Made by a program: the position numbers and the translations under genes
Shown here: positions 1 to 5,561 of the stretch, in pieces
Layout of the letters: the number at the start of each line of letters is the position of its first letter
How positions within the stretch are numbered: the stretch's first letter is position 1
Notes under the pieces: model-generated
Database searches by the model: none
The model's input: only the letters and a program-made list of their open reading frames with translations
Told to the model about the DNA's origin: nothing
Source of the DNA: Bacteroidota bacterium
GTDB taxonomy: Bacteria; Bacteroidota; Bacteroidia; Flavobacteriales; Flavobacteriaceae
Direction of reading: 5' to 3'
Assembly: GCA_947483095.1 (NCBI GenBank)
Contig: CANKLD010000087.1
Coordinates: 1-5,561 of the forward strand
Length of the DNA stretch: 5,561 nt

Positions 1-125
1 CTCAAAATCATTGCGACTTTTGAAGCAAGACGACCTAAGTTATGCCCATCGGCATCAACAATGATCCACTCCTTTGTAACGGTGGCTTTGCTTGCTGATT
101 GTGTCTTGTAGCTTAATGCGTCCAT
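1..125 (-). CDS. rplM: 50S ribosomal protein L13 (N-terminal 41 residues, partial)
   Basis: Only the first 41 codons and two bases are inside the window; the rest lies to the left. The peptide begins MDALSYKTQSASK and continues with KEWIIVDADGHNLGRLASKV, which matches the conserved start of L13 (W-x-x-VDA-x-G-x-x-LGRLA). L13 is an early-assembling protein of the large ribosomal subunit that binds 23S rRNA. Compared with E. coli L13, the segment before the conserved Trp is somewhat longer and of a different sequence, a form I associate with Flavobacteriaceae. The ATG at 125-123 is chosen because the conserved domain follows directly and a strong promoter lies 46 bp upstream. In most bacteria rpsI (S9) follows rplM, but that region is not visible here. 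Identification is firm from the motif. Confidence 0.95.
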   Translation of the reverse strand, partial: MDALSYKTQSASKATVTKEWIIVDADGHNLGRLASKVAMIL

Positions 126-148
126 AATATTTTTTTAATTAAACATTC

Positions 149-170
149 CATCCCCAATAAAAAGGGGTTG
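149..170 (-). promoter_or_regulatory. GC-clamped hairpin at the 5' end of the rplM leader
   Basis: In the rplM transcript CCCC (167-164) can pair with GGGG (155-152) around an eight-base U-rich loop. Two further pairs (C170-G149, A169-U150) lie outside one A-A mismatch. These are the only G/C runs in an otherwise A/T leader. L13 synthesis is autoregulated in several bacteria, so this may be a ribosomal-protein leader or simply a 5'-stabilising stem. The predicted start site falls at or inside the first arm, so whether the whole stem is transcribed is uncertain. Confidence 0.45.
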
Positions 171-201
171 CAAAAGTACAATTATTTATTTTAAATACAA
201 A
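171..201 (-). promoter_or_regulatory. rplM promoter, Bacteroidota-type -33/-7
   Basis: Read on the minus strand this is TTTG (201-198), exactly 19 bases, then TACTTTTG (178-171). It is a perfect match to the known primary sigma-factor promoter of Bacteroidota (TTTG-N19-TAnnTTTG). Transcription should start a few bases downstream, around 164-168, which gives a leader of roughly 40 bases before the rplM ATG. It is the best promoter match in the window, as expected for a ribosomal protein gene. Confidence 0.85.
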
Positions 202-398
202 TACCTGATTAAGATTATTTTAAAAATATTTAATAGCCAAATGTATCATTATTATAAGGAGCAAATTTCATCAGCCTATTTACCAATAGTTACCTATTTT
301 TATATCAAATTAATTTTGTAAAATTTCAAATTAGCTGTTTTTTATATACTATTTAAGTTAAAAGAGTATTTATTTTTAATTATTTTATTCATTTATCG

Positions 399-406
399 TA
401 CTTTTG
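399..406 (+). promoter_or_regulatory. Candidate -7 element for the LacI-family gene
   Basis: TACTTTTG matches the Bacteroidota -7 consensus TAnnTTTG and lies 17 bases before the ATG at 424. It predicts a very short leader of about 12 bases, which would explain the absence of a Shine-Dalgarno sequence. No TTTG or TTG is seen at the expected -33 distance (around 376-380), so the promoter looks weak or activator-dependent. Confidence 0.6.
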
Positions 407-423
407 CACATAATTTAATTTCA

Positions 424-1458
424 ATGAAAGCTAAAGCTACTTTAAAACAAATTGCCAAAGAACTTCTAGTCTCTGTTTCTACAGTTTCTAAAGCTTTAAA
501 CGATAGTCCTGAAATTAGTACTCAAACTAAAATCAGAATTAAAGAATATGCAAAACTTAAAAATTACAAACCTAACGTTATTGGGATCAATTTAAAAAGT
601 AGAAAAACAAAAACTATTGGAGTAATTATCCCTAATATATTAAATTCCTTTTTTGCAAAAGTCTTCACAGGAATTGAAAAAGTAGCCGAATCTAAAGGAT
701 ATAATGTGATAATGTGTATTTCAAATGAATCCATTGAAAAAGAAATTCACGCATTGGAAATATTAAGTAATGGAACTATTGACGGATTTATATTGTCTAT
801 TTCTAAAGAAGCCCAAACATTAAATGAATACGAGCATTTTAAGGAAATTATTAATGATGGTACGCCAATTGTCATGTTCGATAGAACCTCTGATGAGGTA
901 GATTGCGATAAAGTAATTGTGGACGATTTTGATTCTGCTAGAAATGCAACCCAACATTTAATTGATTTAGGGTGTAAAAAAGTAGCTTTATTTTCATCAA
1001 TTGATAATTTGAGTGTTGGAAAACTAAGACATGAAGGATACCTGAAAGCACTTCAAGACAATAACTTCCCAATGGATGAAAATTTAATTATTAGAACAGA
1101 ATCAGAGGAAGATTCAAAATTAAAAATACAAACTCTTTTTGAAAACCATAAAATCGATGGAATTTTTGCAATAGACGAAAACGATTCTGTTGCTGCGTTA
1201 AAATTTGGTTTAAAATTTGGATACCAAATACCAGAAAACCTTTCTATAATTGGTTTTGCAGATGGAATTTTGGCCTCTAGACGTTTGTCCCCAAGTCTAA
1301 CAACTGTTAGTCAGCATGGTCCAGAAATTGGAGAAGCTGCTGCAAAACTGCTTATTGAGAGGTTAGAAAATACCAATTTAGACGAAGAAATCGTTTATAA
1401 AACTACGGTAATTAAAACCGAATTAAGAGATAGAGAATCTACGAAGAAGGCAAAATAA
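424..1458 (+). CDS. LacI-family transcriptional regulator
   Basis: The 344-residue product is the usual length for LacI/GalR repressors, which bind DNA as dimers and release or tighten on binding a small ligand, usually a sugar. Residues 6-27 form the N-terminal helix-turn-helix (TLKQIAKELLVSVSTVSKAL). A hinge follows (YKPN at 48-51, with Leu57 where LacI-type hinge helices insert a leucine into the minor groove). From T64 onward comes the periplasmic-binding-protein-like effector domain: TIGVIIPNI, then a VMFDR strand, an HLIDLGCKKVALFS segment, DGIFAIDENDSVAAL, and the closing signature LSIIGFADG...LSPSLTTVSQ. Two positions differ from the common pattern: Leu15 where the turn usually has Gly, and GFADG where most members have GFDD. 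The ATG follows a -7 element by 17 bases. No sugar transporter or glycosidase lies alongside, so the ligand and targets cannot be read from context. The 3' end overlaps the convergent pnuC-like gene by 20 bp. The family call is firm; the specificity is unknown. Confidence 0.95.
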   Translation: MKAKATLKQIAKELLVSVSTVSKALNDSPEISTQTKIRIKEYAKLKNYKPNVIGINLKSRKTKTIGVIIPNILNSFFAKVFTGIEKVAESKGYNVIMCISNESIEKEIHALEILSNGTIDGFILSISKEAQTLNEYEHFKEIINDGTPIVMFDRTSDEVDCDKVIVDDFDSARNATQHLIDLGCKKVALFSSIDNLSVGKLRHEGYLKALQDNNFPMDENLIIRTESEEDSKLKIQTLFENHKIDGIFAIDENDSVAALKFGLKFGYQIPENLSIIGFADGILASRRLSPSLTTVSQHGPEIGEAAAKLLIERLENTNLDEEIVYKTTVIKTELRDRESTKKAK

Positions 1459-2176
1459 TTCCTTTTTTCTTGTCGTCTTTCCAAGTCACATAGCCCAACA
1501 TCGCATTAATAAGGTAGAATAAATATTTTATTACATTGGCGATATTCATGATCATCACACTCTGAACAATCTTCGATAAATTATAGGTTTGCCACATAAT
1601 CCAATTGTCAGGATACATTCTACTATTGTTAAAAGTTCCTCCAAAACTAATCCCCGCAGGAACTGCTATAGCAAAAAACAATGCCCAATCGATAGGCTTG
1701 TCGCTTAAATATTTGAAACCAATATAATTCAAAACAAGTGATAGAACCATTCCAAAAAACAAATTTCTATAAAAAATACCGTCAATACTATTAAGAATTC
1801 TCTTTTCTTTCCATATTCTAAAAGCAAAATAATTTCCAAAAAATGAAATAGGATAGGTTAATATGGCGGCTATATTTCCCAATAAATAGTCAATCACACC
1901 GCTTAAAGCAGTGTTTAGAGTTCCAATGAAATTTCCAATGTTATTTTTCTTGGTTACCAAACGAGTTGAAATCATCGAAAAACCAACATTAATAATTGAA
2001 AAAATTCCTAGTGGAAAAAGATAAGTTTGTGAATTAAAATGAATCGTTACTTCGGATTTATGATACCCTAAATATACGGAACCAATTAGCACAATTACCA
2101 AACCAATTAGATCTAAATACTGACTATTTGTTATTGATTTTATCGTTTTTATGGACTTTTCTGAAAGTGAAAACAT
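1439..2176 (-). CDS. pnuC: PnuC-family nicotinamide riboside / vitamin transporter
   Basis: This is a 245-residue integral membrane protein with about seven hydrophobic helices (roughly 21-39, 51-70, 82-98, 100-120, 136-155, 162-180 and 201-231, the last perhaps two). PnuC proteins carry nicotinamide riboside across the inner membrane by facilitated diffusion, and phosphorylation inside the cell traps it for NAD synthesis. Relatives PnuT and PnuX move thiamine or riboflavin. The supporting signature is W192-x-x-W195-x-x-x-N199 (WIMWQTYN), the WxxWxxxN substrate-binding motif of the family. The segments NFIGTLNTALSG (82-93) and the C-terminal YLINAMLGYVTWKDDKK are also family-like. Its length recalls the longer PnuC proteins of Firmicutes. 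The gene starts 27 bp after polA ends and is probably co-transcribed with it. No riboflavin or thiamine riboswitch is seen upstream, which mildly favours nicotinamide riboside. No ribosylnicotinamide kinase gene is in view. The family call is good; the substrate is inferred. Confidence 0.82.
   Translation of the reverse strand: MFSLSEKSIKTIKSITNSQYLDLIGLVIVLIGSVYLGYHKSEVTIHFNSQTYLFPLGIFSIINVGFSMISTRLVTKKNNIGNFIGTLNTALSGVIDYLLGNIAAILTYPISFFGNYFAFRIWKEKRILNSIDGIFYRNLFFGMVLSLVLNYIGFKYLSDKPIDWALFFAIAVPAGISFGGTFNNSRMYPDNWIMWQTYNLSKIVQSVMIMNIANVIKYLFYLINAMLGYVTWKDDKKKGIILPSS
1441..1476. terminator. Possible bidirectional terminator in the convergent overlap
   Basis: AGAAGG (1445-1450) faces CCTTTTTT (1461-1468) across a ten-base A/T loop, and ACGA (1441-1444) can pair with TCGT (1473-1476). 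The stem includes G-U pairs or bulges. It carries a T-run for the rightward gene, but no clean T-tract follows for the leftward one. It sits where both transcripts must end, partly inside both coding ends. This is a weak prediction, based mainly on position. Confidence 0.35.
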
Positions 2177-2192
2177 GGTAATTTTTTAAATA

Positions 2193-2208
2193 ATTAATTA
2201 TAATTAAT
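2193..2208. repeat. 16-bp perfect A/T palindrome in the polA-pnuC junction
   Basis: ATTAATTATAATTAAT reads the same on both strands and covers the polA stop codon and the start of the 27-bp spacer before pnuC. Being made of A/T only, it would form a weak stem and has no following T-tract on the minus strand, so it is unlikely to stop transcription between the two genes. It could be a protein-binding site or chance in AT-rich DNA. Confidence 0.4.
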
Positions 2209-5044
2209 GTGCTGCCAACCAATCGTTACCTTCCCCAATTTCAACAATCAACGGAACATTTAAGGTAAATGCATTTTCCATTTCATATTTAATAATCGGT
2301 TTGATTTTCTCCAATTCTGATAAATGAACGTCAAAAACCAACTCATCATGCACTTGCAAAAGCATTTTACTTTTCCAATTTTCTGTGGTTAGTTTTTTAT
2401 GAATATTAATCATGGCAATTTTTATAATATCGGCAGCACTTCCTTGAATAGGAGCATTCACCGCATTTCTTTCGGCACCACCACGAACAATGGCGTTTTG
2501 CGAATTGATATCTTTTAAATACCGTCGTCTTCCTAGAATAGTTTGTACATAACCGTTTTCTCTTGCAAGTTGAATTTGGTTATTGATATAGGATTTCAAA
2601 CTTGGATACGTTTGATAATACGCTTCAATTAAAGCGGCACTTTCAGCTCTGGAAAGGGAGGTTTGATTGCTCAATCCAAAAGCAGAAACACCGTAAATAA
2701 TTCCAAAATTCACCGTTTTTGCATGACTTCTTTGTTCGCGTGTCACTTCTTCCAAAGGCACATTAAAAACTTTTGAAGCTGTTGCCTTGTGAATATCTTC
2801 ATTATTAAGGAACGAATTAATCATATTTTCTTCGCCACTTAAAGCCGCAATAATTCGAAGTTCTATTTGAGAATAATCCGCAGAAACTAAAGTATAATTA
2901 TCATCACGAGCCACAAAAGCTTTTCTAATTTGTCGGCCTCTTTCTGTTCGAATTGGGATATTCTGTAAATTCGGATTATTAGAACTTAACCTTCCCGTTG
3001 CCGCCACAGTTTGCATATAATCAGTATGAATTCGTTTGGTGACTGCATCAACTTGGTTCGGCAATGCATCAACATAGGTGTTTTGCAACTTCACCAATTG
3101 TCGCCAATCTAAGATTGCTTTTACAATTTCATGCTCCTTAACCAAGTAATTTAATATTTCTTCGCCGGTCGCATATTGACCTGTTTTTGTCTTTTTTTGT
3201 TTGGCACCACCAATTTTTAATTTGTCGAAAAGGATGTCTCCTAATTGTTTCGGCGAAGCCAAATTGAATTTTTCTCCTGCAATTTCATAAATGGTTGTTT
3301 CGAGTTTCTGAATGTCATTTCCTAAATCGTGCGACAACGATTTTAAGAAATCAACATCCACTCGAATCCCTTCTTTTTCCATTGCTGCCAATACTTTTAC
3401 CAATGGAATTTCAATTTCTTCAAAGAGTTTTTTGGTTTCCGTTTTATCTAATTCTAAGGTAAAATTCTCTTTTAATTGCAACGTTACATCGGCATCTTCA
3501 ACGGCATATTCTTTAATGTCTTCCAAAGGAACGTCACGCATAGAAAGCTGATTTTTTCCTTTCTTACCTATTAAATCTTCAATTGATTTTGGAGAATATT
3601 TTAAATACGTTTCCGATAAAATATCCATATTATGACGCATGTCAGGATTAATCAAATAATGCGCAATCATCGTGTCAAACAATTTTCCTTTTACAGAAAT
3701 AGCATAATTGGAGAGTATTTTTAAATCGTATTTTAAGTTTTGACCAATTTTTTCAATGCTTTCATTTTCAAAAAAAGGAATGAATTTATTGACTAAAATT
3801 TGTGCTTCCTTTTGATTTTCTGGAAAGGGAACATAAAACCCTTTTCCTTTTTCATAAGAAAATGAGATTCCCACTAATTCCGCATGCAACGCATCAAGTC
3901 CAGTAGTTTCAGTATCAAAACATACCGAAGTTTGATTTTCTAAATTTTGCAATAGCAATTTTATTCCTAATTCACCTTGAATAATTTGGTAAAGATGGGT
4001 TGTATTTTCTAATGTATTATAATATTGATGGCGCGTTTCATTGGTAGTTTCATCTTGTTGCGTATTTCCAAAAAGATCAAACTGCTCTTCGTTTTTAAGT
4101 TGCGGTTTTTTGTATAATTTGGCTTCGTCTACTTGATTTAGTTGAGATGGAGCTCCTCCTTTTTTAAATAAGGCATCAAATTGTTCTGCCATTCTTCTGA
4201 ATTCCAATTCATTGAATAAGGCATCTGTTTTTGCAACATCCGGAGTGGATAGTTCGTAATCATTTTCATCAAATACTACTGGGCAATCTAAAAGAATAGT
4301 GGCTAATTTTTTTGACAAAATTCCTTTTTCTTTGTTGGCTTCAATAGTGTCTTTCATTTTCCCTGAAAGCTTATCGGTATTGGCCAATAAATTTTCCATA
4401 GTACCAAATTCTTTCAAAAACTTCTTCGCGGTTACTTCACCTACACCTGGAAGTCCAGGGATATTATCGGCAGCATCGCCCATCATTCCTAAGAAATCAA
4501 TTACTTGTTCTGGTCTTTCAATTTCAAATTTCTCAAGTACTTCAGGAATTCCCCATATCTCAATTCCGTTTCCCATTCGGGCTGGTTTGTACATAAAAAT
4601 GTTTTCGGAAACCAATTGTGCAAAATCTTTATCGGGGGTAACCATGAAAACTTTATAGTTTTGTTTTTCTGCCTGTTTGGCAATGGTACCAATTAAATCG
4701 TCGGCTTCATATCCTTTTACTTCAATAATGGGAATGTGCATCGCCTTCAATAATTCTTGTATGTAAGGAACCGCAATTTTAATGGCGTCGGGAGTTGCGT
4801 CACGATTGGCCTTGTATTCTGGAAAAATATCATTTCGCAAGTCACTTCCTCCTTTATCAAATGCCACGGCTAAATGATCCGGTTTTTCCCTTTTGATAAC
4901 ATCCATCAATGAATTCATAAAGCCCATAATTGCTGAAGTATCAAGTCCTTTTGAATTGATTCTAGGGTTTTTTATAAAGGCATAATATCCTCGGAAAATT
5001 AAAGCATAGGCATCTAATAGGAACAATCGTTTTTGAGTTGACAT
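2204..5044 (-). CDS. polA: DNA polymerase I
   Basis: The 946-residue product has all three Pol I activities and is close to E. coli length (928). Pol I removes RNA primers, fills gaps in Okazaki fragments and serves in excision repair. The 5' nuclease (about 1-295) keeps the full acidic set: D11, D63, E113, D115, D116, D138, D140, D190 and D193, with a helix-hairpin-helix at about 194-212 (NIPGLPGVGEVTAKKF). The 3'-5' exonuclease (about 345-535) appears active: D377 and E379 (FDTETTG), D440 (QNLKYD), Y513 and D517 (YAVEDAD). The polymerase domain (about 540-946) has motif A D723 (SADYSQIELR), motif B R772, K776, F780, Y784 and motif C H899-D900-E901. Phe780 is at the E. coli Phe762 position, where Phe favours deoxy- over dideoxynucleotides. 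A polar linker (about 295-345) carries QFDLF, a likely sliding-clamp contact. The ATG at 5044 gives the family's normal N-terminus (RLFLLDAYALIFRGYYAF). I found no convincing -33/-7 promoter upstream. Confidence 0.98.
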   Translation of the reverse strand: MSTQKRLFLLDAYALIFRGYYAFIKNPRINSKGLDTSAIMGFMNSLMDVIKREKPDHLAVAFDKGGSDLRNDIFPEYKANRDATPDAIKIAVPYIQELLKAMHIPIIEVKGYEADDLIGTIAKQAEKQNYKVFMVTPDKDFAQLVSENIFMYKPARMGNGIEIWGIPEVLEKFEIERPEQVIDFLGMMGDAADNIPGLPGVGEVTAKKFLKEFGTMENLLANTDKLSGKMKDTIEANKEKGILSKKLATILLDCPVVFDENDYELSTPDVAKTDALFNELEFRRMAEQFDALFKKGGAPSQLNQVDEAKLYKKPQLKNEEQFDLFGNTQQDETTNETRHQYYNTLENTTHLYQIIQGELGIKLLLQNLENQTSVCFDTETTGLDALHAELVGISFSYEKGKGFYVPFPENQKEAQILVNKFIPFFENESIEKIGQNLKYDLKILSNYAISVKGKLFDTMIAHYLINPDMRHNMDILSETYLKYSPKSIEDLIGKKGKNQLSMRDVPLEDIKEYAVEDADVTLQLKENFTLELDKTETKKLFEEIEIPLVKVLAAMEKEGIRVDVDFLKSLSHDLGNDIQKLETTIYEIAGEKFNLASPKQLGDILFDKLKIGGAKQKKTKTGQYATGEEILNYLVKEHEIVKAILDWRQLVKLQNTYVDALPNQVDAVTKRIHTDYMQTVAATGRLSSNNPNLQNIPIRTERGRQIRKAFVARDDNYTLVSADYSQIELRIIAALSGEENMINSFLNNEDIHKATASKVFNVPLEEVTREQRSHAKTVNFGIIYGVSAFGLSNQTSLSRAESAALIEAYYQTYPSLKSYINNQIQLARENGYVQTILGRRRYLKDINSQNAIVRGGAERNAVNAPIQGSAADIIKIAMINIHKKLTTENWKSKMLLQVHDELVFDVHLSELEKIKPIIKYEMENAFTLNVPLIVEIGEGNDWLAAH
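4070..4084 (-). other. Candidate beta-clamp-binding motif in PolA (QFDLF, residues 321-325)
   Basis: QFDLF closely fits the bacterial sliding-clamp-binding consensus QL[S/D]LF. It lies in the polar, probably unstructured linker between the 5' nuclease and the proofreading domain, where a short peptide would be free to dock. The sequence match is direct; the function is inferred. Confidence 0.55.
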
Positions 5045-5175
5045 ATAATGTAAAGTGTATTTTAATGTGTAAAAATAATCAATCGAAATTTAATGAATAC
5101 AATTCAAGTTAATTTTTATTTAATAGAAGTTACATTTGTTTTATTTATTCGTTATTTTGTATAAAATTTTTTTAA
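5045..5175. other. Divergent polA / membrane-protein intergenic region
   Basis: This 131-bp AT-rich gap separates two divergently transcribed genes. On the plus strand it has one consensus -7 element (5131-5138). On the minus strand the nearest thing to a polA -7 is TAACTTG (5111-5105), one T short and without a -33 partner. No stable hairpin or repeat stands out. Confidence 0.5.
5131..5138 (+). promoter_or_regulatory. Candidate -7 element for the rightward gene at 5176
   Basis: TACATTTG matches TAnnTTTG and lies 37 bases before the ATG, predicting a leader of about 30 bases. No TTTG is found at the -33 distance. A shorter variant, TATTTTG (5153-5159), is a less likely alternative. Confidence 0.45.
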
Positions 5176-5561
5176 ATGGCTTTCCGCATCTTCCTACTTT
5201 GTTTTATTCTCTTTATTTTTGAACTTTATGCTTTTCAAGCTCTGAAAACAATCACAAAAGTAAGATGGATTTTGATAGTTTATTTTTTTATATCATTTTC
5301 AGCGATTGTTTTTATAGGATATCAATTTACAAAATTCGATAGAAGTGTGGGTCAAACCAAAATGACCATGATCACTTTAGGATTGTTATTGTTGGTTTTG
5401 ATTCCGAAATTTTTATTATCAATGGTATTGCTTTTTGAAGATATTTACAGATTATTTGTTGGGACTTCAAATTATTTTTCAAATTACAATAAAGACGCTA
5501 GTTTTTTTCCCGAAAGAAGAAAATTTGTAAGTCAAATAGCTTTAGGATTGGCGGCAATTCC
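5176..5561 (+). CDS. Membrane-anchored protein, probable metallophosphoesterase (N-terminal part)
   Basis: The frame is open from the ATG at 5176 to the window edge: 128 codons plus two bases. A TAA lies directly before the ATG in frame, so this is the earliest possible ATG start. The visible part has three hydrophobic helices (about 5-23, 31-50, 63-87), then a polar stretch and PERRKFVSQIALGLAAIP (112-129, the last codon incomplete). The latter resembles a twin-arginine-like motif followed by a hydrophobic segment. This arrangement, with FDRSVG at 54-59 and FEDIYRLF at 87-94, resembles the N-terminus of flavobacterial calcineurin-like (YkuE-type) metallophosphoesterases, whose catalytic domain would follow beyond the window. 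No catalytic residue of that domain is visible, so the enzyme assignment rests on recognition of the N-terminal pattern. That the coding frame is real is much surer than the function. Neither neighbour indicates its role. Confidence 0.65.
   Translation, partial: MAFRIFLLCFILFIFELYAFQALKTITKVRWILIVYFFISFSAIVFIGYQFTKFDRSVGQTKMTMITLGLLLLVLIPKFLLSMVLLFEDIYRLFVGTSNYFSNYNKDASFFPERRKFVSQIALGLAAI

Larger units (their letters stand above)
126..423. other. Divergent rplM / lacI-family intergenic region
   Basis: This 298-bp gap carries no open frame worth calling. It holds the rplM promoter and leader hairpin on the minus strand at its left end, and the regulator promoter on the plus strand at its right end. 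The middle is AT-rich. It contains a small inverted repeat, AATTTT-GT-AAAATT (312-325), whose left half overlaps a second possible plus-strand -7 element TAATTTTG (311-318). It also contains CTATT-TACC-AATAG (276-289). Neither resembles a classical CG-centred LacI-family operator, and such short A/T repeats are common in this base composition. Confidence 0.6.

Noticed and set aside
312..325. Inverted repeat AATTTT-GT-AAAATT as a LacI-family operator
   Set aside because: It lacks the central CG typical of the family, consists almost wholly of A/T, and such repeats arise easily by chance here.
2177..2203. Terminator between polA and pnuC
   Set aside because: The only symmetry is an A/T-only palindrome without a GC stem or following T-tract on the minus strand.
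3312..3551. Rightward open frame of 79 codons inside polA
   Set aside because: It lies antisense within the polA exonuclease/polymerase region, has a low-complexity Ser/Phe-rich product, and polA is fully supported by its motifs.
4299..4658. Rightward open frame of 119 codons inside polA
   Set aside because: It is antisense to the conserved 5' nuclease domain; the product resembles no family and the opposite strand carries intact catalytic residues.
4501..4696. Two 63-codon frames, one on each strand, within polA
   Set aside because: Both are out-of-frame shadows of the 5' nuclease coding sequence, with no promoter or recognisable domain.
5105..5111. TAACTTG on the minus strand as the polA -7 element
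   Set aside because: It is one T short of TAnnTTTG and has no TTTG at the -33 distance, so I did not annotate it as a promoter.

Overview
The window is AT-rich and looks like chromosomal housekeeping DNA from a member of the Flavobacteriaceae, most likely Flavobacterium or a close relative. Three things point there: the N-terminus of ribosomal protein L13, promoter elements of the Bacteroidota type (-7 TAnnTTTG, with a -33 TTTG in the best case), and start codons without Shine-Dalgarno sequences. There are five protein genes, two of them cut by the window edges. I see no RNA gene, mobile element, CRISPR array or phage remnant.

Layout, left to right. The 5' end of rplM (ribosomal protein L13) runs leftward out of the window from 125. 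A 298-bp AT-rich intergenic region (126-423) holds back-to-back promoters for rplM and for a rightward LacI-family repressor gene (424-1458). The repressor gene meets a leftward gene tail to tail with a 20-bp overlap. That gene (1439-2176) encodes a PnuC-type nicotinamide riboside/vitamin transporter. Just 27 bp upstream of it lies polA (2204-5044, leftward), a full three-domain DNA polymerase I, so polA and pnuC probably share a transcript. After a 131-bp divergent intergenic region, a rightward gene starts at 5176 and leaves the window at 5561. Its visible part is three membrane helices followed by an RRKF motif, resembling the N-terminus of flavobacterial membrane-anchored metallophosphoesterases.

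The genes do not form an obvious single pathway. PolA and the transporter are linked only by position, and no carbohydrate-use genes lie beside the LacI-type regulator, so its regulon must be elsewhere.

I found no new biological system. The points most worth a second look are a near-consensus beta-clamp-binding pentapeptide (QFDLF) in the PolA linker, the unusual residue in the turn of the LacI helix-turn-helix, the polA-pnuC pairing, and a small hairpin at the predicted 5' end of the rplM transcript.
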